A stretch of DNA of 64,000 nucleotides from Candidatus Peribacteraceae bacterium (GTDB taxonomy: Bacteria > Patescibacteriota > Gracilibacteria > Peribacterales > Peribacteraceae). Where the stretch lies: assembly GCA_018061945.1 (NCBI GenBank), contig JAGOTD010000001.1, positions 215,050 through 279,049 of the forward strand. Reading direction: 5' to 3'. Within the stretch, counting starts at the first letter, position 1; every line of letters begins with the position of its first letter. Made by a program: the position numbers and the translations under genes. This document shows positions 15,212 to 23,727 of the stretch, one piece after another. The notes beneath the pieces were generated by a model. That model saw only the letters and a list, made by a program, of their open reading frames with translations. It did no database searches and was not told where the DNA came from.

Positions 15212-17463
15212 ACGGTAGGGGGAGGAAGAATGGGGAGATCGATGGTAAAGGTAGTGCCTTCGTTCTCCTTCGAGACAAAGGATACGCTGCCATGAAGGAG
15301 TTGGACAATCGAATGCACAAGATACAAGCCGAGTCCTGTTCCAGACGTTTCCTTCTTCATCACATTCTCGGCACGGAAGAACTTCGTAAATATTTTCTCC
15401 TGCTGATGCTGCGGTATACCGTAGCCCGTATCCGTAATATTAATACGCACACGCTGTGCATCGGATTCTACTTTGATGGATACTTTTCCGTTGTCGGGTG
15501 TGTATTTGATGGCATTACCAAACAAATTGCTGATCGCTTCTTTAATGAGCGGCGCATCGGTAGTGATTTTGAGATTCGCATCGCAGACCTGCTCGACCAC
15601 CTGATGACGGCGCTGGCATTCGAGCACGTAATCCGATGTGATTTCGGTGATGATTTCATTGAGCGCAATTTCGCGTGGAATGATATTGAGTTTTCCCGCT
15701 TCCAAACGCGAGATGTTCAACATGGTGTGAATCGTTTCAGCCATGTGCACGACATACTCCATGGAGCGCTTGAGCATTGTGCCGGCTTCCGGCGAAACGG
15801 CACCGGCTTCTCCGCGCTGCAACGCACCAATTGCCAGACGAACGGCGGTAAGCGGCGTGCGAAGCTGGTGAGAGGCGAGCGACACGAATTCGGACTGCGC
15901 CTGTTCCAAACGCTTGCGATGGGTAATATCGCTAAGGATTCCCACGAAGAGCTGCACCTTGCCCTCGCGACGGATAGGGAAGAACGTGAGTTCAGCATTG
16001 AACTCACTCCCGTCTTTACGCTTGCTAATAAGCTCTTCGGTATGGAATTCGTTGCCCTGCGCAATGGCGATATTCATGGATTCCAGAATATTGAGCGGCG
16101 TCCTGTCGGAGTGCAGCATTGTCATTTTCTGCGACAAAATATCGGCATGCGCGTAGCCAGTGAGTTTTTCCCATGCCGGATTGACGTACACAACCGCCAT
16201 GTCGGATGTTGCAATCTGGATGGCGTCCGTCGAGTATTCCACGGCCAACTGGAACTTCTTGGTGTTCTGCACTTCTTCTTCGATGCGATCTTTGGCGCGG
16301 CGGATCAAATCTTCCTGATGACGACGTTCGGTGACATCGCGCACAATCTGCGAGGCACCGAGGATTTTGCCCGATTCGTCTTTGAGCGGGTTGTACGACA
16401 TTTCGTACCAGAAGATACCCACTCCTTCGTCACCCATTTGCTCGATAACGCTAAATTGTTCGCCGGCTAGAGCGCGGCCCCACAGCTCGCGAGCTTTCTC
16501 GCGACCTTTGGGATATTCACCGAATGCGTCGTCGAGTAGGTGCATTGTGCGCGCAATCTTCTTGCCATAGCGACGCTGGAATTCGTGCGCATACACCGAG
16601 TTGAAGGCAATGAAACGGAAATCCGTATCCACAGCTGCAATCCAATCGCTTGTTCCTTCGAAGATGCCGGTAATGCGCTGGCTTTCAAACTGCAATGACT
16701 TGGTTTTAAGATCGACTGCCTTCTTCACGTCATCATCGTAATGCTCGACGCGATTGACCAGCACGTTAAAGAAATGCGCCATGCCATCCACTTCTACGCA
16801 GTCTAAGCGACCGATGCGCTTGGAAAAAATGCCACCCGAAATTTCTTCAGCTTGCTTCGTAAATAACTTCAGTGGCTTAAGTGTTGCCCGAATAATGGCG
16901 TGCATCATGACAAAAATGACAAGGATCATCATGAGCCCTGCGATGATGATCATTTGTTCATCGCGCAGTGCAGCGGCATCCATGTTAAACAACTGGACCA
17001 AATTGGCCGCTGGAGAATCCATTCTCAACTCTTCTAACTGACTATCAAGCAGTTTGGCCGACGCGGCGGCAACCAGTAGATCGTCCGCCAGCTTTTTATC
17101 TTTCTTATTACTTCTGAAACTTGTGACCATGTCGATAATTTTCCGCTCCAGCTCACCAGACTTTGTTTCATATACCTTCAGACGGCCTAGTCCAATAGGA
17201 TTTCCCTTAAGCGTTTTTTCCAGTTCTTTCACAATATCTTTCTCCCGTGTTGCGAGAGAAAGACTCACGTCGCCGCTTTGCCTGGAACTCAACTGCTGCA
17301 AGGCTTGCGTCCGCTGCTGCTGAATATTTTGCAGGTCCACAATAAGGGCGCCGTACTGTGCATCTTGTATCCGCAGTGACTGCGACAACATATACCCCAC
17401 CCCTGCTATGACACAGAGACTTAAGACCAGCGTGGGGATGATAACTTTTCTTTGTATTTTCAT
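15208..17463 (-). CDS. Multidomain sensor histidine kinase (HAMP, two PAS, HisKA, HATPase)
   Basis: 751 aa from the ATG at 17463. Layout: TM1 (VIIPTLVLSLCVIAGVGYML, 6-25), a helical extracytoplasmic sensor of about 130 residues, TM2 (IIIAGLMMILVIFVMMHAII), a HAMP region (LKPLKLFTKQAEEISGG), a short coiled coil, then PAS1 (ITGIFEGTSDWIAAVDTDF) and PAS2 (AVEYSTDAIQIATSDMAVVY). The HisKA H-box SHQLRTPLTA has the phospho-acceptor His532. The ATPase boxes are NLFGNAIKYTP (N), DTGYGIP (G1) and GTGLGLYLVHS (G2). Both PAS domains end in the usual DVTERR / DITHRKR. It is first in an operon with the receiver at 14840. Confidence 0.93.
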   Translation of the reverse strand: MKIQRKVIIPTLVLSLCVIAGVGYMLSQSLRIQDAQYGALIVDLQNIQQQRTQALQQLSSRQSGDVSLSLATREKDIVKELEKTLKGNPIGLGRLKVYETKSGELERKIIDMVTSFRSNKKDKKLADDLLVAAASAKLLDSQLEELRMDSPAANLVQLFNMDAAALRDEQMIIIAGLMMILVIFVMMHAIIRATLKPLKLFTKQAEEISGGIFSKRIGRLDCVEVDGMAHFFNVLVNRVEHYDDDVKKAVDLKTKSLQFESQRITGIFEGTSDWIAAVDTDFRFIAFNSVYAHEFQRRYGKKIARTMHLLDDAFGEYPKGREKARELWGRALAGEQFSVIEQMGDEGVGIFWYEMSYNPLKDESGKILGASQIVRDVTERRHQEDLIRRAKDRIEEEVQNTKKFQLAVEYSTDAIQIATSDMAVVYVNPAWEKLTGYAHADILSQKMTMLHSDRTPLNILESMNIAIAQGNEFHTEELISKRKDGSEFNAELTFFPIRREGKVQLFVGILSDITHRKRLEQAQSEFVSLASHQLRTPLTAVRLAIGALQRGEAGAVSPEAGTMLKRSMEYVVHMAETIHTMLNISRLEAGKLNIIPREIALNEIITEITSDYVLECQRRHQVVEQVCDANLKITTDAPLIKEAISNLFGNAIKYTPDNGKVSIKVESDAQRVRINITDTGYGIPQHQQEKIFTKFFRAENVMKKETSGTGLGLYLVHSIVQLLHGSVSFVSKENEGTTFTIDLPILPPPTV

Positions 17464-17578
17464 GTGAGAGATACAGTCGTGTGCGTTTGACACAAAAATA
17501 TCATATTAGTATAGCACTTTTCCCTTTCTAGTGCCAGAGGCTGTTTGGCAGAGGAATGACGAACTATGTATGATAATC

Positions 17579-17597
17579 CCATGTCCGATGGACATGG
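17579..17597. promoter_or_regulatory. Perfect palindrome between divergent genes
   Basis: CCATGTCC-GAT-GGACATGG, 8-bp arms around 3 bases, in the 200-base gap between the histidine kinase operon and the lipoprotein gene. It could be an operator; nothing else supports a function. Confidence 0.3.
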
Positions 17598-17663
17598 ATG
17601 ACAGCTCGTAGAATTATTCATCCATCAGACTTGATTCTCTCCCGATATATTTACCACTTCTTT

Positions 17664-18272
17664 ATGCGCCTGCGCCCTCTGCCTACTCTGCTGATCTGCA
17701 CTCTTGTCTCGACCTTTTTTCTGGCATCCTGTAAAGATAAAGCCATCGTGCAACAAGTGGCAACTCCGCCGTCGAGTGTGGCACTCTTTTCGGCTCCAGC
17801 CATTGCACAACCGGACCCAACGATCGATGCCGGCAAAGTCTTTACGCAAGCGGCTACCGAACCGATTCGCTTTTCCACCCAAGGAATCGGCGTGGCAGTT
17901 ACCAAGCGCCAGACACCGGCACTCTCGCTCATCCGCTCGGTCCAGTCGAACAACAAGGCCTGCAGCACCATCACTCCCGCCGATACCTTCACCAAGCTGA
18001 ATGAGACGTACGCAAAAGCAAAAGCGACTTCCTATGTCATCACGACCGTACGCGATTCTTCGAGCTACATTGTAACGGTGATTCCCAACCTGATAAAAGC
18101 AACCGACATCGCAGCAGCACAGCGAGATTTTCCCTCCTGTACGCCCAATGTCGGCTACCACGTTTTCAAAGTATCGCCGAGTCAGATTATTTTTAAGACA
18201 CCATGTCTGCCAATCGATGCGGGGTGTGAAGCGATTGCAAAAAAAGTAGATGCATCGCTCGCTGTGAAATAG
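17664..18272 (+). CDS. Lipoprotein of unknown function
   Basis: 202 aa from the ATG at 17664. The N-terminus MRLRPLPTLLICTLVSTFF with LASC is a lipoprotein signal with its lipobox cysteine at 21. The mature protein has four more cysteines (NKACST, FPSCTP, KTPCLP, DAGCEA), probably two disulfides, and alternating strand/helix patterns in the last 100 residues (TSYVITTVRDSSSYIVTVIP). No family recognised. The frame is open upstream of 17664, but that part has no signal character. Confidence 0.75.
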   Translation: MRLRPLPTLLICTLVSTFFLASCKDKAIVQQVATPPSSVALFSAPAIAQPDPTIDAGKVFTQAATEPIRFSTQGIGVAVTKRQTPALSLIRSVQSNNKACSTITPADTFTKLNETYAKAKATSYVITTVRDSSSYIVTVIPNLIKATDIAAAQRDFPSCTPNVGYHVFKVSPSQIIFKTPCLPIDAGCEAIAKKVDASLAVK

Positions 18273-18342
18273 CAAATCAGGTTGTAGCGTTTAGAGAATT
18301 ATTCACAAAATGAAGATCTTCTCATAGTGTTCCTTCTTGGTT

Positions 18343-18375
18343 TCTCGTAATTCGTTCTTCGTAATTCGTACGTCG
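18343..18375. repeat. GAATTACGA-family word repeat (short copy)
   Basis: TCGTAATTCGTTCTTCGTAA followed by TTCGTACGTCG: three tandem variants of the word TCGTAATTC in the spacer between the lipoprotein and phosphatase genes. No complete opposite arm is visible, so this is a half copy. Confidence 0.6.
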
Positions 18376-18408
18376 CCTTCTGCTGTTGAATTGAGCTACT
18401 ATACACGC

Positions 18409-19251
18409 ATGATACTCCCCGTTCTTCCGCCCCATCTTACCGATCATGCCGATCTCTTCATTGCGCTAAAAGCCGCTGCAGCTGGCGGAGAAATCATTGC
18501 GCGTGAATATCCCAACACGCAAAAAGTGGAAGCAAAAGGCATTGGCGATTTGGTATCGGCCGTTGATCGTGAAGCCGACAGCGCAATTATGACAATTCTT
18601 CAAACGCACTGCCCTACAGATGAAGTGCTATCCGAAGAACTGAATCCGACGAATGCCAATCGATCAAAGCGTCTATGGATTGTTGATCCACTCGATGGCA
18701 CGGCCCCGTTTCTTTTTCGGCTGGGAGAAAATATTCCATGTGTGTTGATTGCTCTACAGATAGAGCAAGTGACAACGGTGGGCGTCGCCTTCTTTCCTCT
18801 CAGTAACGAATGGTTCTATGCAGTGAAGGATGCAGGTGCCTATAAGGATGGGCAAAAAACGTCACTGAGTCCTCGCACAGAGCTTGCGGCAAGCTGGATA
18901 GAGATGAACCACTATGGAGACGCTGCACTCGAAACAGACGCGTTTACACAGCTTTCTCATCAATTACGTTCAAAGAATGGCGCGAGACTTGTAACCGTCT
19001 GCAGTCCCAACTCCGGCGTCGCGCTGCGACTGCTTGATGGAGAATCCCTGCGCAGTGCCGTTATTCACGATAATAATCCGACGAATCCCAAACAATGCGC
19101 ATGGGATACCGCAGCCATTCAATTGATTATCGAGGAATCGGGTGGCACGATGGTGAATGCGAAGGGCGAACGCTATGATCCGTTTAAGCCGGAGATGATT
19201 ATTGTGGGGAGCGAGAGTGTGTGCCGAGAGATAGTAAAGATAATTGTTTGA
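18409..19251 (+). CDS. Inositol monophosphatase family protein
   Basis: 280 aa from the ATG at 18409. Metal-dependent phosphatase fold: GDLVSAVDREAD, a glutamate pair in VLSEELN, the core WIVDPLDGTAPFLFR (family WIvDPlDGTxnF) and the C-terminal CAWDTAAIQLIIEESGG (family WDxAA). All metal ligands (E of SEE, D-D of DPLDGT, D of WDTAA) are present. Members act on inositol phosphates, fructose-1,6-bisphosphate or 3'-phosphoadenosine phosphate; the substrate cannot be decided here. Confidence 0.9.
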   Translation: MILPVLPPHLTDHADLFIALKAAAAGGEIIAREYPNTQKVEAKGIGDLVSAVDREADSAIMTILQTHCPTDEVLSEELNPTNANRSKRLWIVDPLDGTAPFLFRLGENIPCVLIALQIEQVTTVGVAFFPLSNEWFYAVKDAGAYKDGQKTSLSPRTELAASWIEMNHYGDAALETDAFTQLSHQLRSKNGARLVTVCSPNSGVALRLLDGESLRSAVIHDNNPTNPKQCAWDTAAIQLIIEESGGTMVNAKGERYDPFKPEMIIVGSESVCREIVKIIV

Positions 19252-19634
19252 GAAATTCGAAGATCAAAATCCTCAATATCAGACAAGATGCAAGAAACAA
19301 GATACAAATCACAAAAATTATCAAAGTAATAATAATCAATCACCAAGAGAGCGCCGTTTCTCGGCGCGGTACTGAATAAAAATAAACCCTACAATCTCAG
19401 CAGCGGGCGTCCCCGCCCGCGGTGTTCGATCAAAATAACATTGCAAGGCTTTGATTTGCCCTGTTGCTCTATCACCGCTGCGGCTAGAAAAGCCGCTCTC
19501 GATTTGATATATTGATTCGTTGCACCATCAACCTTGGATCACGCAACTATTTATCTGTGCACGAAAACTCATTTTCTGTTATACTGATTGGATTCGTCAA
19601 AAAATCACACACACAATTTATACCAACACACACC
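19252..19634. repeat. 383-base intergenic region with three GC-rich hairpin repeats
   Basis: No gene seen before the promoter at 19577. Three palindromes stand in a row: GAGCGCCGTTTCTCGGCGCGG (arms near 19348-19369), CAGCGGGCGTCCCCGCCCGC followed by GGTGTTCGATCAA (19393-19432), and CCGCTGCGGCTAGAAAAGCC with GCTCTCGATTTGAT (19471-19506). The middle one is a typical member of the CAGCGGG / CCCGCGGT-TTGATCA repeat family. Confidence 0.65.
19577..19585 (+). promoter_or_regulatory. Extended -10 promoter
   Basis: TGTTATACT, i.e. TG-n-TATACT with TATACT at 19580-19585; no good -35 at 17 bases. It is followed by a C/A-rich leader of about 45 nt (ACCAACACACACC before the ATG at 19635), as in other genes of the window. 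Confidence 0.6.
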
Positions 19635-19994
19635 ATGACCATCGAAGCTTGTATCGCGCATGCGATCCACAAAGATTTAGACATTATTGAGGCGCTACCC
19701 GAAGTCTATGATCTTCCGTTTGATCAGCTTGAGCATCATATCGATGACTACATTCATAAGTTGCAACGCAGCTTGGTTGATACAGTCAAAAGCCTCGGCG
19801 AGCCCTATCTTAAGAGCAAAGACGCGGCTGGCCTGTGTATTACGTGTCTGCGCGCTGGTGTGTCTATCCCGCCACAAATGATGATGAAGATGTGTCAGAC
19901 CATCATGCAACTCTCCTCAATGGACGCAAAGTTCATTGCCGATACCGACAGTGGTACGAGCTTGTACTACATGAAGATGAGCCTCGCTCGGTAA
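19635..19994 (+). CDS. Small soluble helical protein, unknown function
   Basis: 119 aa from the ATG at 19635, chosen because it follows the extended -10 promoter and a C/A-rich leader. All-helical pattern, with four cysteines or so in the second half (LCITCLRAGV, MKMCQTIM) and a Met-rich stretch PPQMMMKMC. No membrane segment and no recognised family. It is followed by a convergent word-repeat region and then rpsI on the other strand. Confidence 0.7.
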   Translation: MTIEACIAHAIHKDLDIIEALPEVYDLPFDQLEHHIDDYIHKLQRSLVDTVKSLGEPYLKSKDAAGLCITCLRAGVSIPPQMMMKMCQTIMQLSSMDAKFIADTDSGTSLYYMKMSLAR

Positions 19995-20000
19995 GTACGT

Positions 20001-20156
20001 GGAAAGGACTCAGAGGAAACAAAGGATATGACACAATAAATCAATCAGGATGATTTGATGTATTTCATCGTAAAAAATTCCAGCCGATAAGAATCGTGAG
20101 CAACAAAGAATCCTTTGAGTCCCTTGAGTCCTCTGAGTCTTTTGAGTCCTCGCGCT
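20001..20156. repeat. GACTCAGAGGA word-repeat region
   Basis: Left: GGAAAGGACTCAGAGGAAAC (20001-20020). Right: a run of TTGAGTCC / TCTGAGTC words (20115-20150) that ends at the rpsI stop codon. The two sides are partly complementary, so a long hairpin can form between the convergent genes. The same words occur at 27030-27097 and in the coding tails of rplD and rplV. Confidence 0.65.
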
Positions 20157-20555
20157 TTAGCGCTTTGCAAACTGTGGTGCTCTGCGTGCTCCGTGCAAAC
20201 CTGGCTTCTTGCGCTCTTTCTTGCGGCTGTCGCGGCGGAGGAATCCTTCGGTCTTGAGTGATGCGCGGTAGGCTGGATCCATGAGAACAAGTGCGCGGGA
20301 AATACCGAGGCGCATGGCGTCGCTTTGAGCAACTTTACCTCCACCTTCCACAAATACTTCGAGATCCACTTTTTTCATCTGGTCTGTGATTGCGAGGGGA
20401 GCGAGTGCGTTTTCAATACCAATACCCACGAAATAGGCTTTCATAGTGCCACCATTCACTGTTACTTTTCCCTCACCGTCTTGAAACATGCGTACGCGGG
20501 CAATGGCGTTCTTGCGCTTGCCGAGGCCGTAAAAATAGGGACGCTGGGTAGACAT
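20157..20555 (-). CDS. rpsI: Ribosomal protein uS9
   Basis: 132 aa, normal length. Seen: YFYGLGKRKNAIARVRM at the start, VNGGTMKAYF, GGGKVAQSDAMRLGISRAL, and the highly basic end GLHGARRAPQFAKR, in which the final Lys-Arg reaches the P-site tRNA. Last gene of the long ribosomal operon, 6 bases after rplM. The rplM-rpsI pair is a usual unit. Confidence 0.97.
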   Translation of the reverse strand: MSTQRPYFYGLGKRKNAIARVRMFQDGEGKVTVNGGTMKAYFVGIGIENALAPLAITDQMKKVDLEVFVEGGGKVAQSDAMRLGISRALVLMDPAYRASLKTEGFLRRDSRKKERKKPGLHGARRAPQFAKR

Positions 20556-20561
20556 AACAGT

Positions 20562-20987
20562 TTAGAGAGGGAGTGGCAAAGGGTTCTGAGCAGTGTGCTT
20601 GTGCTCGGTGCCTGTATAAATGTGCAGGCGCTTGAGCAAGTGTTCGCGTGTCAGGTTCTTTGGTAGCATACCTTTTACGGCCAAACGAACAACGTTTTCT
20701 GGTTTTTCATCCAACATGCGTTCAACGGACGTCTCCTTGAGTCCACCAAAGTAACCGGTGTGGCGGTAGTACTTCTTCTGCTCGAGCTTGGCACCCGAGA
20801 GCTTAATTTTGTCTGCGTTGAGCACAATAACGTGTGCACCACAAATGAGGTGAGGCACAAACGATGCCTTGTCCTTGCCACGCATCACTGTCGCAATGCG
20901 CGAACAGAGGCGGCCGAGCACCTGGTCTTTGGCGTCAACGACATACCAAGCGGACTGAGCAGATGGTTTAGGGAAAGAAGTTTTCAT
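20562..20987 (-). CDS. rplM: Ribosomal protein uL13
   Basis: 141 aa. Seen: WYVVDAKDQVLGRLCSRIAT, the core VVLNADKIKLSGAK-like stretch (VIVLNADKIKLSGAK), KKYYRHTGYFGGLKE and the family signature AVKGMLPKN followed by LHIYTGTEHKH. Directly upstream of rpsI and 3 bases downstream of rplQ. Confidence 0.97.
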   Translation of the reverse strand: MKTSFPKPSAQSAWYVVDAKDQVLGRLCSRIATVMRGKDKASFVPHLICGAHVIVLNADKIKLSGAKLEQKKYYRHTGYFGGLKETSVERMLDEKPENVVRLAVKGMLPKNLTREHLLKRLHIYTGTEHKHTAQNPLPLPL

Positions 20988-20990
20988 GAT

Positions 20991-21473
20991 TTAGGAATTG
21001 GTGACCGATGTATCGGATGTTTTCTTGGCTTTCTTTGGCTTCTCTGCCTTTGGAGCTTTAGGAGCTTTTGGCTTCTTGACTGGAGCATTCATTACTTCTG
21101 GCATAATCACTTCTTTGCCTTCTACGAGAACGAGATCGACCATTTCGGCGCCATCTCCTTCGCGCATACCAACCGCTTTCATGGAGGTAAAGCCCGAGTT
21201 GCGGCCTTCGTAACGCTTAATGAACACTTCCATAATTTTGCGGCAAGCGTTTGGGTGCGTGACGACTTCGTTGATGCGGCGGATAGCCACATCGGCGCGA
21301 TCTGTCTTTCCAATCGTAATAATTTCATCGACCATCGGCTTCAAGACTGTTGCACGCTTCTTGGTGGTACGAATCTGTTCATGCAACAGCATAGACGTGA
21401 GCATGCTACGCAACATCATCTTGGCATGCGAAGGTTTCTGGGAGAGCCGGTGGCTATGGTTACGATGGCGCAT
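20991..21473 (-). CDS. rplQ: Ribosomal protein bL17 with C-terminal extension
   Basis: 160 aa from the ATG at 21473 (MRHRNHSHRLSQ; the upstream ATG at 21482 would add MTL). The core has RSMLTSMLLHEQIRTTKKRA and the central GKTDRADVAIRRINEVV. It lacks a typical end. Instead there is a Lys/Pro/Ala-rich tail (APVKKPKAPKAPKAEKPKKA), so it is longer than the usual about 120 aa. It closes the alpha operon after rpoA. Confidence 0.95.
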   Translation of the reverse strand: MRHRNHSHRLSQKPSHAKMMLRSMLTSMLLHEQIRTTKKRATVLKPMVDEIITIGKTDRADVAIRRINEVVTHPNACRKIMEVFIKRYEGRNSGFTSMKAVGMREGDGAEMVDLVLVEGKEVIMPEVMNAPVKKPKAPKAPKAEKPKKAKKTSDTSVTNS

Positions 21474-21532
21474 GAGGGTCAAGAGAAAGGTGCCTTAGTG
21501 TAGGAAAGTCGAGCTCTATTGTCTACTCCAAA

Positions 21533-22513
21533 TTAATCTTCGGTCAGAGTGAGGTTTCTTGTGGCAAGTGTCTGCCGAACTTCGTCCAAAGCCTTGGTAC
21601 CAAAACCACGGAAATTACTGAGGGTGGCTGGCGAACACTTAACCAATTGCTCGATGGAGCCGACGCCGGCATTGATGAGCGAATTAAGTGTGCGAGGCGA
21701 CAAATTGAGGATTTCGATTGGCGTATAGCTTTCCTTGGTAACAGAACGCTCAGCCTCTGGAGCAACCTGGCTGGTGCGTGTGAAGTCGGCCATGAATTCT
21801 TTCTCCACTGTTTCCTGATCGAGGGAGAAGAAGCTGAAGTAGTTACTGAGGAGCTGGCTGGCGAAACGTACTGCTTCGTCGGCAGAAAGAGAACCGTTTG
21901 TGACCACTTCGATCGACAGCTTCTCCAAGTTTGTGCGCTGACCAACACGAGCAGACTCGACATCGAAGCGAACTTTTTCAACTGGGCTGAAGACGGTATC
22001 AATGTGGATGAGACCTGGTTCGTTCAGGCGCTTGTTGCGCTCCGTTGCCTGTTGGAAGCCAACACCCTTCTCGACGGTTAAGTCGAGCTTGATGGAAGCG
22101 CCTTTCTCGAGGTGCATGATTTCGTAGTCTGGGTTGAGGATTTCGATATCGGAGCTGGCCTTGATATCGCCGGCCGTGAGGACCTTTGGTCCTTTGCCTT
22201 CGAGAGTAACCACTTCTGCCTCTTTGTGGTGCTTGCGCAGTTTGACCTGCTTTAGGTTCAAGCTGATATCGAGTACAGATTCACGCACACCTTTGACGGT
22301 GGTGTATTCGTGGCTTGCACCGTGTACACGCAGCGATGCGATAGCGGCACCCGGCAAACTGCTGAGCAATCCGCGACGCAGGGCATTTCCCAGTGTCATA
22401 CCGTAACCTGGAGGAAGTGGGCCCACGGTAAAGATTGCGTGGTTGGCGTTCCCCTTGGAAACGAGTGTGTGTGTGACCTTTGGCAGGCCTATTTCTTCCT
22501 GAATGATATGCAT
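21533..22513 (-). CDS. rpoA: DNA-directed RNA polymerase alpha subunit
   Basis: 326 aa. N-terminal assembly domain: FTVGPLPPGYGMTLGNALRR followed by LLSSLPGAAI, and the VEKGVGFQ / HIDTVFSPVEKVRFDVE segments. The linker (about 235-255) leads to the C-terminal alpha-CTD: PIEILNLSPRTLNSLINAGV, then FRGFGTKALDEVRQTL, with the usual helix-hairpin-helix that contacts UP elements and activators. In the standard place between rpsD and rplQ. Confidence 0.97.
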   Translation of the reverse strand: MHIIQEEIGLPKVTHTLVSKGNANHAIFTVGPLPPGYGMTLGNALRRGLLSSLPGAAIASLRVHGASHEYTTVKGVRESVLDISLNLKQVKLRKHHKEAEVVTLEGKGPKVLTAGDIKASSDIEILNPDYEIMHLEKGASIKLDLTVEKGVGFQQATERNKRLNEPGLIHIDTVFSPVEKVRFDVESARVGQRTNLEKLSIEVVTNGSLSADEAVRFASQLLSNYFSFFSLDQETVEKEFMADFTRTSQVAPEAERSVTKESYTPIEILNLSPRTLNSLINAGVGSIEQLVKCSPATLSNFRGFGTKALDEVRQTLATRNLTLTED

Positions 22514-22578
22514 GGGTGAGAAGAAGGAAAGAAACGGAGGAGGATGCCGCGCATCCAGAGAATAAAAATGTGCGAAAT

Positions 22579-23205
22579 TTAACGAGAGTAGAATCCGATC
22601 ACTTTACGCATATCGATTGCCTGTTCGAAGTGCTTTTCTTCGGATGGCAGAGCCATCACTTCGAAACTGAGGGCATTCGTATCCACCTTCAGCCAATCTG
22701 GAGGTGTGTAACGCTGATGTGCCTCCATGATGCCGGTAAAGACAGACGACGCCTTTGTCTGACTGCGGACAGCCACTTTGTCGCCAGGTTTAATCTGATA
22801 CGAAGCAATCGTGACGCGCTGACCGTTGACAGTAAATAAGCCGTGCGAGATGAACTGACGGGCCTGCATGCGCGTGTTGGCAAAACCAGCACGGAAGAGG
22901 GTGCTGTCCAAACGACTTTCGAGTGATGATTTGATGAGCGTGTCTGTAGCCCCTACGCGCTTGGTTGCCTCACCGTACATACGAGAGAGCTGACGATCGT
23001 GCACACCGTAGACCAAACAGACCTTCTGCTTTTCCATGAGCTGGCGTCCGTATTCCGAGAGCTTGCTTCCGCGACCGCCTTTGAGGTTTGGAGCCTTACC
23101 GGGAGCAGCTGGCTTCTTCTGCAAAATTTTGTCGTATTTGTCAGAACCGAACAGGTTGATACCTGCTCTCCTGCACTTCTTTGCTTTAGGACCGGTATAT
23201 CTCAT
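22579..23205 (-). CDS. rpsD: Ribosomal protein uS4
   Basis: 208 aa. Seen: KCRRAGINLFGSDKYDK, GGRGSKLSEYGRQLMEKQK, the S4 RNA-binding domain (LDSTLFRAGFANTRMQARQF, ISHGLFTVNGQRVTI) and the end VIGFYSR (usually EFYSR). The N-terminal zinc cysteines are reduced to one pair-less Cys, so it is the zinc-free type. S4 often regulates this operon. Confidence 0.97.
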   Translation of the reverse strand: MRYTGPKAKKCRRAGINLFGSDKYDKILQKKPAAPGKAPNLKGGRGSKLSEYGRQLMEKQKVCLVYGVHDRQLSRMYGEATKRVGATDTLIKSSLESRLDSTLFRAGFANTRMQARQFISHGLFTVNGQRVTIASYQIKPGDKVAVRSQTKASSVFTGIMEAHQRYTPPDWLKVDTNALSFEVMALPSEEKHFEQAIDMRKVIGFYSR

Positions 23206-23238
23206 AGGAATGGAGAATTTAGAATGTAGAATGCAAGA

Positions 23239-23715
23239 TTAAACGCGTCGTGGCTTTGGAGCGCGGCAACCACCGTGTGCGATTGGCGTGGTGTCGATAA
23301 TGGCATCGAATGCGACTCCAGCAGCCTGTAAACCACGGATAGCCTGTTCGCGACCTGGGCCGATTCCTTTGATTTCGACGGTGAGAGTCTGAATTCCATA
23401 CGATACGACTGTTCCCATCGCCTTTTCGGCAGCGACCTTGGCTGCGTAGGGAGTTGCCTTGCGGCTACCCTTGAATCCCGATGATCCTGCACTGGCCCAA
23501 CCAAGAACCTGTCCGGCTGGATCGGTGATAGTGACAATCGTGTTGTTTTCGCCGGCTGCAATACACGCGCGTGCCTTGGTAACAGTGCGCTTTGTCTTCT
23601 TTTTGCGACGAGCGGCAGGCGACGTGTCTTTCTTTGGAGCTTCTGCAGCAGATGATGGACCTGCTTCGAGAGCAGCGAGGATAGATGCAGCCTTGGATGG
23701 AGCTTTTTCAGCCAT
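23239..23715 (-). CDS. rpsK: Ribosomal protein uS11 with N-terminal extension
   Basis: 158 aa, about 30 longer than usual. An Ala/Pro/Ser-rich N-terminal tail ([20 protein letters not shown]) precedes the core [58 protein letters not shown] and the end [11 protein letters not shown] (family GCRPpKrRRV). Sits in the usual rpsM-rpsK-rpsD order. The spacer to rpsD holds GAATGTAGAATG words. Confidence 0.96.
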   Translation of the reverse strand: MAEKAPSKAASILAALEAGPSSAAEAPKKDTSPAARRKKKTKRTVTKARACIAAGENNTIVTITDPAGQVLGWASAGSSGFKGSRKATPYAAKVAAEKAMGTVVSYGIQTLTVEIKGIGPGREQAIRGLQAAGVAFDAIIDTTPIAHGGCRAPKPRRV

Positions 23716-23727
23716 AAAGTAGGGGGT

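Noticed and set aside
15178..16470. A 430-codon plus-strand frame opposite the large histidine kinase.
   Set aside because: Antisense shadow of a gene with clear domains; composition is His/Arg/Phe-rich and matches no family.
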